From positions 1 through 14,719 of the forward strand of contig JAKLHS010000003.1 in the NCBI GenBank assembly GCA_022710025.1: a DNA stretch of 14,719 nucleotides, read 5' to 3'. Below, one piece after another: positions 13,805-14,719 of this stretch (position 1 is its first letter; every line of letters begins with the position of its first letter). This stretch comes from Caldisericota bacterium (lineage in GTDB: Bacteria; Caldisericota; Caldisericia; Cryosericales; Cryosericaceae). The notes below the pieces were generated by a model. That model did not search any database and had not been told where the DNA came from. It worked only from the letters and a program-made list of their open reading frames with translations. The position numbers were made by a program, and so were the translations under genes.

Positions 13805-14719
13805 TCAGCTCTCGCCGGGTGCTGTGATCATCTCGACCGCCTCGTCTTCTGACGAGGTCTCGACAATCGAACCATGCTCAATGACCTTATGATGCCAGTC
13901 AATAGTTGCCAGGAGAACAAGGGCAAGGGCCCCGGCCAGCACATTGCTGATGAGCATCCCGATCCAGACCCCGCGGGATCCCATGCCGACTGCGTAACCG
14001 AGCAGCCATGAAAGCGGTACACGCAGTCCCCACAGCCGCACAAGCTGCATGATCATCGAGGGCATGTTGTGACCCGCTCCCTGGAATGCAGCCTGCACAC
14101 CGTTGACGATCCCGAAAAACGGCATCGACGGCAGGAACAGGTTCATGAACAAAATGCCTTCTCTGATGATATCCGGCTGCGTCGGAATAAAAGCCCTGAA
14201 CAGCCAGGGTGCCAATATCCACAAGACAACACCCTCGCCGACCAGCAAACTGAACATCAGCGTCGTTCCCTTCCAGACTACACCATCGGCACGCTTCTGC
14301 AGATCAGCACCCAGCGCGTGCCCTGCCATCGTGGAAATGGCCAGCGACAATCCGTCGATCGCGATGAAACTGACATTGATGAATCGGTCACCGATGCCGT
14401 ATGCCGACAAAGCAACAGTGGCATTGGGGAGGCGGCCGATGATGCCCGTCAGAACGACGAAGCCGAACGATGTCCCGGAAACGCCCACCGACGCAGGCAG
14501 GCCGATCCTGAGAATGCGCTTGTACCACTGCCAATCCGGTTTCAGATCACAAGGCTGAGCGACAAGACCTCTCCTGCCACGGAAAAGGATACCCAGGGAG
14601 ATGACGGCGGCCAGCATCTGACAGATGACGGTCGCCAGCGCAGCGCCTGCAACCGTCATCCTCGCAAACGGCCCGATGCCAAAGATCATCAGTGGATCAA
14701 GAACGATATTTGCCACGAC
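13805..14719 (-). CDS. MATE-family exporter, paralogue of the adjacent gene (N-terminus beyond window)
   Basis: The frame is open to the right edge, and the visible 304 residues begin VVANIVLDPLMIFG, which corresponds to about residue 184 of the neighbouring MATE protein. Some 180 residues, the first five helices or so, therefore lie outside. Shared stretches with the neighbour include VAGAALATV, LAAVISL, RILRIG, SGTSFGF, ALSAYGIGDR, AFIPTQP and VRLWGLRVPL, all collinear, so the two genes arose by tandem duplication and have since diverged strongly. The C-terminus ends with an acidic tail (SSEDEAVEM). An internal GTG near 14716 is not a genuine start because conserved MATE sequence continues through the edge. 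Confidence 0.92.
   Translation of the reverse strand, partial: VVANIVLDPLMIFGIGPFARMTVAGAALATVICQMLAAVISLGILFRGRRGLVAQPCDLKPDWQWYKRILRIGLPASVGVSGTSFGFVVLTGIIGRLPNATVALSAYGIGDRFINVSFIAIDGLSLAISTMAGHALGADLQKRADGVVWKGTTLMFSLLVGEGVVLWILAPWLFRAFIPTQPDIIREGILFMNLFLPSMPFFGIVNGVQAAFQGAGHNMPSMIMQLVRLWGLRVPLSWLLGYAVGMGSRGVWIGMLISNVLAGALALVLLATIDWHHKVIEHGSIVETSSEDEAVEMITAPGES

Overview
The window looks like a chromosomal segment of a moderately GC-rich, probably anaerobic, amino-acid-using bacterium. No ribosomal RNA or other phylogenetic marker is present, so the phylum cannot be named from this sequence. The clues are a bacterial microcompartment (BMC) locus, a two-gene histidine degradation module, a substrate-binding protein carrying a copper-amine-oxidase-like stalk domain (common in Firmicutes and some deep-branching anaerobes), and a PurM-like protein resembling alpha-ribazole kinase (CblS).

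Layout. Positions 1-4541 are on the minus strand. A three-gene ABC importer of the cobalamin/iron-siderophore/haem type (binding protein, permease, ATPase; 4541 down to 1431) is followed, after a 295-base gap with its own promoter, by BMC genes. These are a pentameric EutN/CcmL vertex protein (1135-842), then a BMC-H shell protein fused to a ComEA-like helix-hairpin-helix domain (804-16), then the start codon of another gene at 3-1. Positions 4542-4869 form a divergent control region. Positions 4870-8735 are a plus-strand operon: HAD hydrolase, hutH (histidine ammonia-lyase) and hutU (urocanate hydratase), closed by a strong intrinsic terminator at 8802-8845. From 8889 to the right edge everything is on the minus strand. 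Reading in the direction of transcription, there are two tandem paralogous MATE exporters (the first cut by the edge), an MFS exporter, a Cof-type HAD phosphatase, then a separately promoted small ORF (possibly frameshifted) and the PurM-like CblS candidate.

How it may fit together. HutH and HutU deaminate histidine to urocanate and hydrate that to imidazolonepropionate; the later hut genes are not here. The ABC importer, the CblS-like kinase and the BMC genes suggest, by inference, cobamide uptake and salvage serving a B12-dependent microcompartment, but no enzyme that would define the compartment's chemistry lies in the window. The most unusual item is the shell protein with a nucleic-acid-binding-type HhH tail. 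Several transcripts also carry notable RNA structures: 5'-terminal hairpins at two promoters, a 46-nt imperfect hairpin before the binding-protein gene, and a perfect 16-bp hairpin without a U-tract just upstream of the CblS-like gene.
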